A DNA stretch of 64,000 nucleotides from Buttiauxella sp049686335 (GTDB lineage: Bacteria > Pseudomonadota > Gammaproteobacteria > Enterobacterales > Enterobacteriaceae), in assembly GCF_049686335.1 (NCBI RefSeq), contig NZ_JBAVHX010000021.1, positions 62,001 through 126,000 of the forward strand. The letters are read 5' to 3'. Each line of letters begins with the position of its first letter. The first letter of the stretch is position 1. Shown here piece after piece: positions 1 through 9,278 of the stretch. Made by a program: the position numbers and the translations under genes. Under the pieces are notes generated by a model. That model was not told the origin of the DNA, ran no database searches, and was given only the letters and a program-made list of their open reading frames with translations.

Positions 1-142
1 ACGGCGTCACCACCAGACCGGTTTCGCAGAATAAAATGATAAACAGAATGGCATAAACCCAGATACCATACTGCGCCACCAGCTCCGCTAAATGCACATC
101 AATGTGCAGAATAAAATCAATGACAAAGCGGATAAATTCCAT
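1..142 (-). CDS. dedA: DedA family membrane protein, N-terminal part
   Basis: The gene runs off the left edge; only the first 47 codons are present. The N-terminus MEFIRFVIDFILHIDVHLAE and the following hydrophobic stretch ending CETGLVVTP match E. coli DedA almost residue for residue. DedA proteins are inner-membrane proteins of the DedA/SNARE-associated superfamily, linked to proton-motive-force homeostasis and undecaprenyl phosphate or lipid recycling. It lies just downstream of truA on the same strand, as in the E. coli pdxB-usg-truA-dedA operon. An AAGGTAG ribosome-binding site precedes the ATG. Confidence 0.93.
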   Translation of the reverse strand, partial: MEFIRFVIDFILHIDVHLAELVAQYGIWVYAILFIILFCETGLVVTP

Positions 143-166
143 AGTTATCTACCTTTTCGACTGGAG

Positions 167-1000
167 TCAGTCAGCTAAAAAAAGTGGACCCATCGTGGGT
201 TTAGGTAACGCAAAATGTTCAGGATAATCAACGCAGACTAAGTACAAGCCTTCTGCTTTACCGGTAGCCGCCGCCAGCTTGCGATCTTTTGCCGCCAGCA
301 ATTGGGCCATCCAGTTTTCGTCCTGATTACCACAGCCGATTTCCATCAAACTGCCCACAATATTGCGCACCATATGATGCACAAAGGCGTTCGCTTTGAT
401 ATCTACCACAACGTACGAGCCGTAACGGTTGACGGTGATATGCATCAGGTTGCGCCACGGGGTACGCGACTGGCACTGCACCGCGCGGAACGAAGTAAAG
501 TCGTTCTCACCCAGCAAACACTGCGCGGCACGGTGCATACGGTCGGCATCCAGCGGGTGATAGAAGTGCGTCACCCCCTGCCCCATCACAGCGGGACGCA
601 GCCGCTCGTTATAGATGACATAACGATAGCGACGCGCCGTGGCACTGAACCGGGCATGAAAATCGTCCGGCACAGCTTTAACCCAACGCACCGCGATGTC
701 TCCAGGTAAATTCGCATTTACACCCAAAGTCCATGCGGCGTCTTTACGATCCATACGGGTTTCGAAATGCACAACCTGGCCGGTGGCGTGAACGCCAGCA
801 TCTGTGCGCCCGGCACAGAAAACGCTAATGGGCTCGTTAGCCACTTTAGAGAGCGCTTTTTCAAGCTTCTCCTGCACGCTGCGGACTTCGTTCTGGCGCT
901 GCCAGCCGTAATATTTGCTGCCGTCGTATTCAATGCCGAGTGCAATCTTACGCAGTGGGCCTGTTTCTGTGACTGGGAGCGTAGGCAACTCGTCGGACAT
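167..1000 (-). CDS. truA: tRNA pseudouridine(38-40) synthase TruA
   Basis: TruA converts U38, U39 and U40 in the anticodon arm of many tRNAs to pseudouridine. The 277-residue protein follows E. coli TruA closely; the catalytic aspartate is D67 in the motif GRTDAGVH, and the C-terminus MGPLFLAD is family-typical. The N-terminus is a few residues longer than in E. coli, with the insertion TLPVTETGPL before RKIALGIEYDG. Its ATG overlaps the usg stop by one base (TAATG), which implies translational coupling within the pdxB-usg-truA-dedA operon. Confidence 0.97.
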   Translation of the reverse strand: MSDELPTLPVTETGPLRKIALGIEYDGSKYYGWQRQNEVRSVQEKLEKALSKVANEPISVFCAGRTDAGVHATGQVVHFETRMDRKDAAWTLGVNANLPGDIAVRWVKAVPDDFHARFSATARRYRYVIYNERLRPAVMGQGVTHFYHPLDADRMHRAAQCLLGENDFTSFRAVQCQSRTPWRNLMHITVNRYGSYVVVDIKANAFVHHMVRNIVGSLMEIGCGNQDENWMAQLLAAKDRKLAAATGKAEGLYLVCVDYPEHFALPKPTMGPLFLAD

Positions 1001-2013
1001 TAGTACATGTACTCCTGCACTAATTTTTCGGCTGTCTTCACCGCCATCAACGCGCCACCGAAACGGACGTTATCGGCAACAGACCAGAATTGGATCTGCT
1101 CCGGCATCCCGTAATCATTGTGGATACAACCGATGGAAAGATGAGCGCTGCCGGAAGCATCAGAAACCTGAGTCGGGAACTGGCCTTCTTCAGACAGTTC
1201 AATATCTTCAAACTGGCCAAACGCATCACGCGCTTCTTCTGCGGCCAGCGGGCGCATCGCTTCGAAGTTCACCATCTGCGCGTGACCGTAAAACACCGGA
1301 GCCTGAATCATGCTCGCAGAAATCAACACACCTTCGTCCTGCAGCACTTTACGCACTTCATTCACCAGGCGACGTTCTACTGGAACGCTGCCTTCTGCGT
1401 CTGGCACTAATGGCAGCATGTTGAACGCCAGCTGGCGACCAAACAGATCTTGTTCTTCGATTGGTAAACCGTTCAGTAAACGAGCGCTCTGCCCGGCCAG
1501 CGCATCGACAGCACTTTTGCCGCGACCTGAAGCCGCCAGTAAATTGGTCACCTGGATACGCGACAAACCACCTTGTTCAATCAATGGCTTCAGAGCGGTC
1601 AGAAGCTGGCTGGTCAGGCTATCCGCAACCGCAACCAGGTTGCGATTACGGTATTCGCCCAGCACAAAAGGATTGACGTCAGGCACGACCAACGGCACAT
1701 CATGTTCCATGGCGAACAGGCCGCTGGAGTCAATCACCAGGCAACCGGCGTTGGTGGCTTCTTCGGCGAAACGAGCGGACGCTTCCACACCTGCAACGAA
1801 GAACGCGAGCTGAACCTGAGTCCAGTCAAATGATTCAGCATCCTGAACCATCACGGTTTTGCCTTCATAACGAATGTTTTCACCTGCGCTTTCACTACGC
1901 GCCAGGGCATACAATTCACCAACCGGGAACTGGCGTTCGGCAAGCAGTTCAATCACAGCTGCGCCTACGGCACCCGTGGCACCTAAGACGGCAATATTCC
2001 AGCCTTCAGACAT
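1000..2013 (-). CDS. usg: USG-1, aspartate-semialdehyde dehydrogenase-like protein
   Basis: This is a homologue of aspartate-semialdehyde dehydrogenase (Asd) whose function is unknown. The N-terminal Rossmann motif AVLGATGAVG (residues 8-17) is intact. Where Asd carries its catalytic cysteine in an NC(T/S) motif, this protein reads ADSLTSQLL, so the nucleophile appears to be lost, as in E. coli Usg. The length of 337 aa is typical. It sits 71 bp downstream of pdxB and overlaps truA by one base, so it is probably co-transcribed with both. Confidence 0.94.
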   Translation of the reverse strand: MSEGWNIAVLGATGAVGAAVIELLAERQFPVGELYALARSESAGENIRYEGKTVMVQDAESFDWTQVQLAFFVAGVEASARFAEEATNAGCLVIDSSGLFAMEHDVPLVVPDVNPFVLGEYRNRNLVAVADSLTSQLLTALKPLIEQGGLSRIQVTNLLAASGRGKSAVDALAGQSARLLNGLPIEEQDLFGRQLAFNMLPLVPDAEGSVPVERRLVNEVRKVLQDEGVLISASMIQAPVFYGHAQMVNFEAMRPLAAEEARDAFGQFEDIELSEEGQFPTQVSDASGSAHLSIGCIHNDYGMPEQIQFWSVADNVRFGGALMAVKTAEKLVQEYMY

Positions 2014-2084
2014 GTTGGTTTACTCCAGACTTAATAAAACAGCATCCCACCGGATATCTGACCCGGTGGGACAAAAGATTAGGG

Positions 2085-3221
2085 TTAACGAGCGGGGGTA
2101 TAAACCGCGCTAAAACCGAGTTTTTGCAGTGTTTGTGCCGCAGTTTCATCATCACACTGAATATATAATGATGACCATTCACGGCGTTCCAGGTAGTTTT
2201 TACGTAACTTATCAAACTCTCCTGGGATCCCCGCCACTTTCCGCAGTGGGGCATCATCGCGGCGCACATCATACACCAGATGAACCAGTCTTTTGAGTGT
2301 CGGCTGATCAAGCGGACCATGCAGGGTAATGCGGCCAAATTCAGGAGCGGGCAGCAGCGTGTCTAATGCCACTTGTTGTTTCTGACCAATAAACTCACTG
2401 AATGCTTCAAACACTTGCGTGGTGCCACGCGCTTTGCCTTCCAGCGTGTAACCTGCGATGTGTGCAGTGCCAATATCCACTTTATCGAGCAGCGCCACAT
2501 TGAGCTCAGGCTCCGGCTCCCACACATCCAGCACCACGCTCAGCTTCTGGCCATTCTCAAGGCATTTCAGCAACGCGGCGTTATCGACTACCGGACCACG
2601 GCAGGCGTTGATCAGAATCGCGCCTGGCTTGAGACTTGAGATCAGCTTTTCGTCAGCAAGATGCCGTGACTTGTACGGGCCGTCTTTGAACAGCGGCGTG
2701 TGGAATGTCAGCACATCCGCTTCACTCACCAGCGTTTCCAGCGGCTGGAAATCACCTTCGTCGCCACTTTCTGCGCGAGGAGGATCGCATAGCAGCGTAC
2801 GCACGCCGAAAGCTTCGAGACGCGCCTGTAAGCGTGAACCGACGTTGCCAACACCAATAATGCCCACCGTGCGGTCAGTCAGGTTGAAGCCATCACGTTC
2901 AGCTAACATTAACAGTGAAGAAAAGACGTATTCGACAACAGCGATAGCGTTACATCCGGGGGCAGCTGAAAAAGCGATGCCAGCTTGTTGCAGGTAGTGT
3001 TCGTCAACGTGGTCAGTCCCCGCCGTTGCCGTACCGACAAACTTAATCCCCTTACCATCGAGTAAATCAGCATTCACTTTGGTGACTGAACGCACCATTA
3101 ACGCATCGGCATCCGCCAGTTCGGACACTGGGATCGGACGACCTGGCACTGCAGTTACATCGCCCACGCGACTAAACAATTCACGTGCATAGGGCATATT
3201 TTCGTCAACGAGGATTTTCAC
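2085..3221 (-). CDS. pdxB: Erythronate-4-phosphate dehydrogenase
   Basis: PdxB oxidises 4-phospho-D-erythronate to 2-oxo-3-hydroxy-4-phosphobutanoate, the second step of DXP-dependent pyridoxal phosphate synthesis. The sequence shows the D-2-hydroxyacid dehydrogenase layout: NAD-binding GIIGVGNVG near residue 123, the catalytic histidine in HIAGYT near residue 254, and the PdxB-specific C-terminal dimerisation domain with LERREWSSLY. The 378-aa length equals that of E. coli PdxB. It is the first gene of the pdxB-usg-truA-dedA run, transcribed divergently from flk across a 103-bp gap that must hold both promoters. Confidence 0.97.
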   Translation of the reverse strand: MKILVDENMPYARELFSRVGDVTAVPGRPIPVSELADADALMVRSVTKVNADLLDGKGIKFVGTATAGTDHVDEHYLQQAGIAFSAAPGCNAIAVVEYVFSSLLMLAERDGFNLTDRTVGIIGVGNVGSRLQARLEAFGVRTLLCDPPRAESGDEGDFQPLETLVSEADVLTFHTPLFKDGPYKSRHLADEKLISSLKPGAILINACRGPVVDNAALLKCLENGQKLSVVLDVWEPEPELNVALLDKVDIGTAHIAGYTLEGKARGTTQVFEAFSEFIGQKQQVALDTLLPAPEFGRITLHGPLDQPTLKRLVHLVYDVRRDDAPLRKVAGIPGEFDKLRKNYLERREWSSLYIQCDDETAAQTLQKLGFSAVYTPAR

Positions 3222-3324
3222 GTTACGCTACCTGTCTGTTAATCGTCGAGAATAAGCCCGATAGTGTGCCATAATCTGGCGGCCTGGCATACTTGAGCCG
3301 GGGATCGATAAAGGATTTTAGACT

Positions 3325-4329
3325 ATGCAACCCATTCAGGGGGTGACAGCACGCCCTCCGGGGGAACCGCCCTCCACACCTTCAGCGGCCGGCGAACTTC
3401 CGCTTTCCACTCAGCAACGTACCGTTCTGGAACGTCTGGTCACGCGCCTTGTTGCACTCAGTCAGCAACAGAGTGCAGAAGTGTGGGCGGGACTCAAGCA
3501 TGATCTTGGGCTAAAAAGTGAAACGCCTTTATTGTCGCGTCACTTCCCCGCAGCTGAACAAAATCTCAATCAGCGTCTGAGTAATGCCCAGACGACTCAC
3601 GCCACGCGCCAGGTCGTTCAGCAGCTCAGCGAGCTTTTGCCGCAAGGTAATAATCGCCAGGCGGTGAGCGACTATATTCGCCAGCAATTTGGTCAGACTG
3701 CTCTGAGCCAACTGACGCCTGAACAATTAAAAAGCGTCCTGACGTTATTACAAAACAACCAGCTGGCAATCCCGCAGCCGCAACAGCGTCCGGCGACCGA
3801 TCGTCCGCTGCTTCCGGCTGAGCATAACTCTTTAAATAAACAGGTTGCCAAACTGACTGCTGCGACGGGCGAGTCCGGGAAGTTAATCTGGCAGTCGATG
3901 CTTGAGCTTTCCGGTGTAAAAACCGGCGATCTGATCCCAGCAAAACACTTCACTTTGCTGACGACATGGCTTCAGGCACGTCAGACATTAAGCCAACAGC
4001 ATACGCCAACGTTGCATACCCTCCAGGCTGCGCTTAAACAGCCGCTTGAACCCGCTGAATGGAAAGAAATTACCGATTATTCCCAGCAGCGTTTTCAGGC
4101 AACGCCGCAGACGTTACTGACCACCGCGCAAGTGCAGGATATTTTGAATCAGGTGTTTTTGAGGCGAGCAGAACGCCAGCCAGCAGCGCTTGAGGTTCAT
4201 TCTGTTCAGCCAGTCGCCAGCCCAATCTGGGCACCGTTTATCGAACCGATAAAGCTGATCAGTGCCCGTCCAGGAATGGCACTTATCGCGCTGGTTGTAG
4301 TGATGATTTTGCTGTGGATGGTTATCTAG
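3325..4329 (+). CDS. flk: Flagellar assembly regulator Flk
   Basis: Flk is a tail-anchored inner-membrane protein that prevents premature export of the anti-sigma factor FlgM before the P and L rings are assembled. The 334-residue product has a proline- and glutamine-rich soluble region with conserved blocks such as LPQGNNRQAVSDYIRQQ and PQPQQRPATDRPLLPAEH, then one C-terminal transmembrane segment (about residues 316-333). This matches E. coli Flk in order and length. An AAGGA ribosome-binding site precedes the ATG. The gene is monocistronic and convergent with yfcJ. Confidence 0.94.
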   Translation: MQPIQGVTARPPGEPPSTPSAAGELPLSTQQRTVLERLVTRLVALSQQQSAEVWAGLKHDLGLKSETPLLSRHFPAAEQNLNQRLSNAQTTHATRQVVQQLSELLPQGNNRQAVSDYIRQQFGQTALSQLTPEQLKSVLTLLQNNQLAIPQPQQRPATDRPLLPAEHNSLNKQVAKLTAATGESGKLIWQSMLELSGVKTGDLIPAKHFTLLTTWLQARQTLSQQHTPTLHTLQAALKQPLEPAEWKEITDYSQQRFQATPQTLLTTAQVQDILNQVFLRRAERQPAALEVHSVQPVASPIWAPFIEPIKLISARPGMALIALVVVMILLWMVI

Positions 4330-4333
4330 AAGT

Positions 4334-4357
4334 TTGCCACCCTGCAAAGGGTGGCAA
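4334..4357. terminator. Hairpin between convergent flk and yfcJ
   Basis: A perfect 10-bp stem (TTGCCACCCT / AGGGTGGCAA) closes on a GCAA tetraloop between the flk stop and the yfcJ stop. No long T-run follows on either strand, so termination efficiency is uncertain; it may instead be a 3'-end stabilising structure shared by both transcripts. Confidence 0.6.
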
Positions 4358-4360
4358 GAG

Positions 4361-5542
4361 TTACTTGCGAAAAGCGATTAGCGTCACCACGATGCCGAGC
4401 ACCGCAGAAATCGCGCCTGCCAGAAATACCGAGGGATAACCCATCGACGTTGCCAGCAACCCGGTCAACGGCCCCGCGACACCGTAAGAGATATCCTGAA
4501 ACGCTGCATAGCCGCCAAGTGCCGTACCGCGCACTTGTGCAGGCACGCGTTTCACCACTTCCACCCCGAGCGCCGGGAAGATCAGCGAACAGCCGCAACC
4601 CGTGAGTGCCGCACCAATCAACGCAATGCTCGCACCCGGTGCTTGCCATAGCAACACCAGTCCGACAGTTTCTATTGCCAGCGAAACCAGTGCCACTCGC
4701 ACGCCGCCAAAACGGTCAGGCATCCAACCGAAAAGCACACGCATCAGGACAAATGCGCCACCAAAAGCGGTGAGCGTGAAACCAGCCCAGGCCCAGCCTT
4801 TAGTTGCAAAGTAGAGCGAAACAAACGTCCCAATCACCGCAAAACCCACGCCCTGCAACGCCAGACCCAGACCAGGTTTCCAGATAAGCCCAATCACGGT
4901 AAGCAGTGAAGGACGCTCACCTTTGTGGGCTGGGACAGAGCGCACACGGCCATTGAACGCCCAGGCAACCAGGGGCAGCACGATGGTCGATACTCCGAGC
5001 GCGACAAAACCCCAGTGGCTGTTCAAGAGCAAACCCAGCGGTGCGCCAGCAGCTAATGCACCATAGATCGCCATCCCATTCCAGGACATGACTTTGCCGG
5101 AACGCGCCGGGCCAACTAAGCCCATGCCCCAGGTGAGGTTGCCAGTCAGCAGCTGGCTTTCACCAAATCCCAAAATCAAACGACCGACCACCAGCAAACC
5201 GAATTTTGCCATCGCATCAACCGGCAACAATGCGGCCAGCAGATAAGCCACACCGGCGAAGGCGCAGGCGCACATCCCCTGCAAAGTAGAACGCTTCGCC
5301 CCTTGCTGATCAGCAAGGCGCCCGGCATAACCACGGGTTAAAACCGTGGCGAGGAATTGAATGCCGACCGCAATCCCTACCATGGTGTTGCCAAAGCCAA
5401 GTTGGTTATGCACAAAGAGTGGGATAACGGGCAGCGGCAAGCCAACCGTCATATACGTAAGAAACACCGCAAAGGTGATATTAAATAAAGACTTATTTTC
5501 TGATTGGGTATTTTTTAGCTGAGAATCAATCAATGCAGACAT
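4361..5542 (-). CDS. yfcJ: MFS transporter YfcJ
   Basis: This is a 12-helix major facilitator superfamily protein, orthologous to E. coli YfcJ, a putative exporter whose substrate is not firmly known. Conserved stretches such as AVFLTYMTVGLPLPVIPLFV, LTRGYAGRLADQ (MFS loop 2-3 motif) and GGYAAFQDISYGVAGP are shared with YfcJ. I chose the ATG giving MSALIDSQ because a GGAG site lies 8 nt upstream and the resulting 393 aa matches the E. coli length; a reading frame continues 15 codons further upstream without a good ribosome-binding site. It is monocistronic. Confidence 0.92.
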   Translation of the reverse strand: MSALIDSQLKNTQSENKSLFNITFAVFLTYMTVGLPLPVIPLFVHNQLGFGNTMVGIAVGIQFLATVLTRGYAGRLADQQGAKRSTLQGMCACAFAGVAYLLAALLPVDAMAKFGLLVVGRLILGFGESQLLTGNLTWGMGLVGPARSGKVMSWNGMAIYGALAAGAPLGLLLNSHWGFVALGVSTIVLPLVAWAFNGRVRSVPAHKGERPSLLTVIGLIWKPGLGLALQGVGFAVIGTFVSLYFATKGWAWAGFTLTAFGGAFVLMRVLFGWMPDRFGGVRVALVSLAIETVGLVLLWQAPGASIALIGAALTGCGCSLIFPALGVEVVKRVPAQVRGTALGGYAAFQDISYGVAGPLTGLLATSMGYPSVFLAGAISAVLGIVVTLIAFRK

Positions 5543-5717
5543 ACTGCTTACTCCATTTATTGCAGAGTAAGGCGAGGATACCACCACGCCCTTTCCCTCT
5601 GAACGTTCAGATTAAGGGTGCGTTGGTTGACGTTGAACGCTTACGCATTATCAAACTGATAATGTTATGGCGAGATAGTGCCTTCAGTCATTCATTCTGT
5701 CAATAATTGTAAACAGC

Positions 5718-5747
5718 AAAAAAACGGGGCGCCATAGGCACCCCGTT
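5718..5747 (-). terminator. Rho-independent terminator of fabB
   Basis: Read on the minus strand, the stem AACGGGG...CCCCGTT (with an inner GCC/GGC extension) is followed directly by a run of seven T residues. This is a canonical intrinsic terminator placed about 140 bp after the fabB stop. An ERIC element lies between the stop codon and this hairpin, so ERIC RNA would be part of the fabB 3' untranslated region. Confidence 0.85.
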
Positions 5748-5765
5748 ACACATAATCACTATCTT

Positions 5766-5890
5766 ATACCCAAAAAAATTCGAGTTGCATGAAGGCGGCG
5801 ACGCAGCAAATCCCCAGAAACTTACTTAAGTAAGTGACTGGGGTGAGCGAGGAAAACCAACACACATGCAGCTTGAAGTATGATGGGTAT
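5766..5890. repeat. ERIC element (enterobacterial repetitive intergenic consensus)
   Basis: The stretch is a near-complete palindrome of about 125 bp bounded by ATACCCA and TGGGTAT. It contains the conserved ERIC core AAGTAAGTGACTGGGGTGAG. Its last base coincides with the final base of the fabB stop codon, so the element abuts the coding sequence exactly. Such non-autonomous repeats fold into long hairpins when transcribed and can affect mRNA stability. Along with the downstream terminator it fills most of the 347-bp interval between fabB and yfcJ. Confidence 0.93.
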
Positions 5891-7107
5891 TAAGCTTTAA
5901 GCTTACGCATCACCAGTGTGGCGTTAGTCCCACCGAAACCGAAGCTGTTAGACATAACAGTGTTCAGTTCGCGCTCGGTAGTTTCAGTCACGATGTTCAG
6001 ACCAGCAGCCTGCTCATCCAGCTCTTCGATGTTAATGCTTGGCGCGATGAAACCGTGCTCGAGCATCAGCAGAGAGTAGATAGCTTCCTGAACGCCTGCG
6101 GCACCCAGAGAGTGGCCAGTCATCGCTTTGGTTGCGGACATTGATGGCGAGTTATTACCGAATACTTCCTTGATTGCGCCCAGTTCTTTCACATCGCCAA
6201 CCGGCGTAGAAGTCCCGTGGGTGTTCAGGTAGTCAATCGGCGTATCAACACCATGCATTGCCATCTTCATGCAACGTACAGCGCCTTCACCAGATGGAGC
6301 AACCATGTCTGCGCCATCGGACGTTGCGCCGTAGCCAACGATTTCAGCGTAGATGTGTGCGCCGCGAGCCAGAGCGTGCTCCAGTTCTTCAACCACAACC
6401 ATACCGCCGCCGCCTGCAATGATGAAACCATCACGGTTTGCATCGTAAGTACGGGACGCTTTAGTCGGGTCTTCGTTGTATTTGGTAGACAGTGCGCCCA
6501 TTGCATCGAACTCACAGGCCATTTCCCAGCACAGCTCTTCGCCGCCGCCAGCAAATACGATGTCCTGTTTGCCCAACTGGATCTGCTCAACAGCGTTGCC
6601 GATACAGTGCGCAGAAGTCGCACATGCGGAGCTGATGGAGTAGTTCACACCGTGAATTTTGAACGGCGTTGCGAGGCATGCGGAAACCGCAGAACCCATC
6701 GCTTTGGTCACAACATATGGACCTACCGCTTTCAGGCCGCGCGGGCTACGCATTGCGTCTGCACCGAACACCTGAGATTTAGAAGAACCACCGGAACCCG
6801 CAATCAGGCCAACACGCGGGTTGCTTTGATAAACTTCTTCTTTCAAACCAGCATCTTCAATAGCTTGCTGCATTGAAAGGTAAGCGTAGACAGAGGCATC
6901 GTTCATGAAACGGACAACTTTACGGTCAATCAGGCCGGTGGTGTCCAGTTTAACGTTACCCCACACGTGGCTGCGCATTCCAGAATCTTTGAATTCTTGA
7001 GAGAAAGTGATCCCCGAGCGACCTTCACGCAGAGATGCCAGGACTTCCTGCTGGTTGTTACCGATGCTGGAAACAATGCCCAGACCAGTAATCACTGCAC
7101 GTTTCAT
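5890..7107 (-). CDS. fabB: 3-oxoacyl-ACP synthase I (KAS I)
   Basis: FabB condenses malonyl-ACP with acyl-ACP and is needed for unsaturated fatty acid elongation. The catalytic triad is visible: the nucleophilic cysteine in SSACATSAHC (about residue 163), histidine in NTHGTSTPVGD (about 298), and histidine in MTGHSLGAAG (about 333), with the glycine-rich FGFGGTNATLV C-terminus. The 405-aa length matches the family. The gene is monocistronic; the divergent interval toward mnmC carries candidate FabR and FadR operators, in keeping with known control of fabB. Confidence 0.98.
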   Translation of the reverse strand: MKRAVITGLGIVSSIGNNQQEVLASLREGRSGITFSQEFKDSGMRSHVWGNVKLDTTGLIDRKVVRFMNDASVYAYLSMQQAIEDAGLKEEVYQSNPRVGLIAGSGGSSKSQVFGADAMRSPRGLKAVGPYVVTKAMGSAVSACLATPFKIHGVNYSISSACATSAHCIGNAVEQIQLGKQDIVFAGGGEELCWEMACEFDAMGALSTKYNEDPTKASRTYDANRDGFIIAGGGGMVVVEELEHALARGAHIYAEIVGYGATSDGADMVAPSGEGAVRCMKMAMHGVDTPIDYLNTHGTSTPVGDVKELGAIKEVFGNNSPSMSATKAMTGHSLGAAGVQEAIYSLLMLEHGFIAPSINIEELDEQAAGLNIVTETTERELNTVMSNSFGFGGTNATLVMRKLKA

Positions 7108-7153
7108 TCAATACCTCTTCCACTACACGATTTAGGATTTCGACAGGCACAAT

Positions 7154-7171
7154 AGCGTACACTTGTACGCC
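7154..7171. promoter_or_regulatory. Candidate FabR operator upstream of fabB
   Basis: A perfect inverted repeat GCGTACA-CT-TGTACGC lies 47-64 bp upstream of the fabB start. It fits the FabR palindrome known from E. coli fabA and fabB promoters. FabR is a TetR-type repressor that senses the unsaturated to saturated acyl ratio. Confidence 0.75.
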
Positions 7172-7172
7172 G

Positions 7173-7189
7173 AACAAGTCCGATCAGAC
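7173..7189 (-). promoter_or_regulatory. Candidate FadR site upstream of fabB
   Basis: On the minus strand the bases read GTCTGATCGGACTTGTT, a good match to the FadR consensus AACTGGTCNGACCAGTT, with the central GATCGGAC core. FadR activates fabB in E. coli from a site next to the FabR palindrome, and the two motifs are adjacent here too. Confidence 0.65.
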
Positions 7190-7264
7190 AAATCGGCCTG
7201 AAATTTGCGCCGCTTCGCACACATCGTTACTATCCTTTCACTGCCTGCCAGACGAGTAACTTAC

Positions 7265-9265
7265 GTGAAACACGCCCCAATACAACCGGCCAATCTGGGC
7301 TTTAACGAAGAAGGTACACCTGTATCCCGAGACTTCGACGATGTCTACTTCTCTAATGATAATGGACTGGAGGAAACTCGTTATGTCTTTCTTGGAGGAA
7401 ACCATCTATCCGAACGTTTTGAGACCCATGATCGCTCACTGTTTATCGTCGGTGAAAGCGGATTTGGCACCGGTCTTAACTTCCTGACTTTATGGGAAGC
7501 TTTTGATGTTTTCGCCCAAAAACAGCCACAAGCCACCCTCCAGCGCCTGCATTTTATTAGTTTTGAAAAATTCCCGCTCACGGCGGAAGATTTACATGCC
7601 GCGCATGCGCACTGGCCTGAACTGGCACCTTTTGCTGAACAATTACAGCAACAATGGCCGCTGCCTGTCGCCGGGTGTCATCGTCTTTTGCTCGATGGCG
7701 GGCGCATCACTTTAGATCTGTGGTTTGGCGATATTAACGAACTGATACCGCAATTAGATGACACCTTAAATAATCAGATTGATGCCTGGTTCCTTGATGG
7801 CTTTGCACCGTCAAAAAACCCCGACATGTGGACGCCGCAATTATTTAACGCGATGGCCAGACTGGCTCGCCCTGGTGGCACGCTGGCAACCTTTACCTGC
7901 GCTGGATTTGTCCGTCGTGGCCTGATTGAAGCCGGTTTCACGATGACCAAAACCAAAGGATTTGGTCGCAAACGGGAAATGCTGACAGGGAAGATGGAAC
8001 ATCATCTTGATACCGAGGCGCGTACGCCGTGGTACGCCCGCCCTGCCGCACAAGGCAAAGAGGTGGCGATTATTGGTGGTGGCGTTGCCAGCGCCCTGCT
8101 CTCACTGGCGCTTCTGCGTCGTGGATGGCAGGTCACTCTGTACTGCGAAGATGAAGCCCCGGCACAAGGTGCGTCAGGTAATCGTCAGGGCGCGCTTTAT
8201 CCGTTGCTGAATACCCACGACGCCGCGCTGGCTACCTTCTTCAGTGCTGCGTTTACCTTTGCGCGTCGCTTGTATGACTCACTGCCAGTGGAATTTGATC
8301 ATGACTGGTGTGGCGTGACGCAGTTAGGTTGGGATGAAAAAAGTCAGCATAAGATTGAGCAAATGCTGAGCCTCGAATTACCGGATGCATTGGCACATGC
8401 CGTTGATGCACAAGCGGTGACGCAACAATGTGGCGTGGAGATCGGTTTCGGCGGCGTCACTTACCCACTCGGTGGCTGGTTATGCCCGGCTCAACTCACC
8501 GCGGCAGCGCTCACACTCGGCGAGAAGATGGGGTTAAAAACACATTATCAACATCGCGTGGAAAATCTGACTCAGGCTCCTGAGACATGGCAGTTGTCGT
8601 TTACAGACCAGGCACCTCAGCAACATGCCGCCGTGGTGTTAGCCAACGGCTACAAAATCAATCAATTCTCGCAAACCGAGAAAATGCCGATTAACGCCGT
8701 GGGCGGACAGGTCAGCCATATCCCGACGACCCCAACACTTTCGGCGTTACGCCAGGTGTTGTGTTACGACGGTTATCTGACACCACAAAACCCGAATAAT
8801 CAGCAACATTGCATCGGTGCAAGCTATCATCGCGGCGTGGTAGATATGCGCTATAACGATGAAGATCAACAGCATAATCGTCAGCGTTTAATTAACTGCC
8901 TGCCGGAAGCGCCGTGGGTGCAAGAAGTGGATGTTTCCGCCGGAGAAGCACGTTGCGGCGTGCGCTGTGCCTCACGCGATCATATGCCAATGATTGGCTC
9001 GGTTCCGGACTACGACGCCACGCTTGAAGCATATAAAACGCTCGCTGAAAGCCGCGAAAATGCCCAAACCGCGCCGGTTTACCCAAATCTGTTTATGCTG
9101 GCGTCGCTCGGTTCAAGAGGGCTTTGCAGTGCGCCACTGGCCGCAGAAATTCTGGCAGCGCAAATGAGTGATGAACCGGTTCCCATGGATAATGAAACAC
9201 TCGCGGCGTTAAATCCGAATCGATTTTGGGTGCGGAAGTTGTTGAGAGGTAGAGAAGTTAAGTAA
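7265..9265 (+). CDS. mnmC: Bifunctional tRNA mnm5s2U biosynthesis protein MnmC
   Basis: MnmC completes the mnm5s2U34 modification in tRNAs: its C-terminal FAD-dependent oxidase removes the carboxymethyl group of cmnm5U and its N-terminal methyltransferase adds a methyl group from SAM. The N-terminal half has the SAM-binding motif ESGFGTGLNFL and FLDGFAP; the C-terminal half has the dinucleotide-binding motif AIIGGGVASALLSLALLRRG and GASGNRQGALYP. I took the GTG at 7265 because it aligns with the E. coli start (KH.IQPANL); an in-frame upstream extension of 20 codons overlaps promoter sequence. Length is 666 aa. Confidence 0.95.
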   Translation: MKHAPIQPANLGFNEEGTPVSRDFDDVYFSNDNGLEETRYVFLGGNHLSERFETHDRSLFIVGESGFGTGLNFLTLWEAFDVFAQKQPQATLQRLHFISFEKFPLTAEDLHAAHAHWPELAPFAEQLQQQWPLPVAGCHRLLLDGGRITLDLWFGDINELIPQLDDTLNNQIDAWFLDGFAPSKNPDMWTPQLFNAMARLARPGGTLATFTCAGFVRRGLIEAGFTMTKTKGFGRKREMLTGKMEHHLDTEARTPWYARPAAQGKEVAIIGGGVASALLSLALLRRGWQVTLYCEDEAPAQGASGNRQGALYPLLNTHDAALATFFSAAFTFARRLYDSLPVEFDHDWCGVTQLGWDEKSQHKIEQMLSLELPDALAHAVDAQAVTQQCGVEIGFGGVTYPLGGWLCPAQLTAAALTLGEKMGLKTHYQHRVENLTQAPETWQLSFTDQAPQQHAAVVLANGYKINQFSQTEKMPINAVGGQVSHIPTTPTLSALRQVLCYDGYLTPQNPNNQQHCIGASYHRGVVDMRYNDEDQQHNRQRLINCLPEAPWVQEVDVSAGEARCGVRCASRDHMPMIGSVPDYDATLEAYKTLAESRENAQTAPVYPNLFMLASLGSRGLCSAPLAAEILAAQMSDEPVPMDNETLAALNPNRFWVRKLLRGREVK

Positions 9266-9278
9266 TGGGATCTTAACG

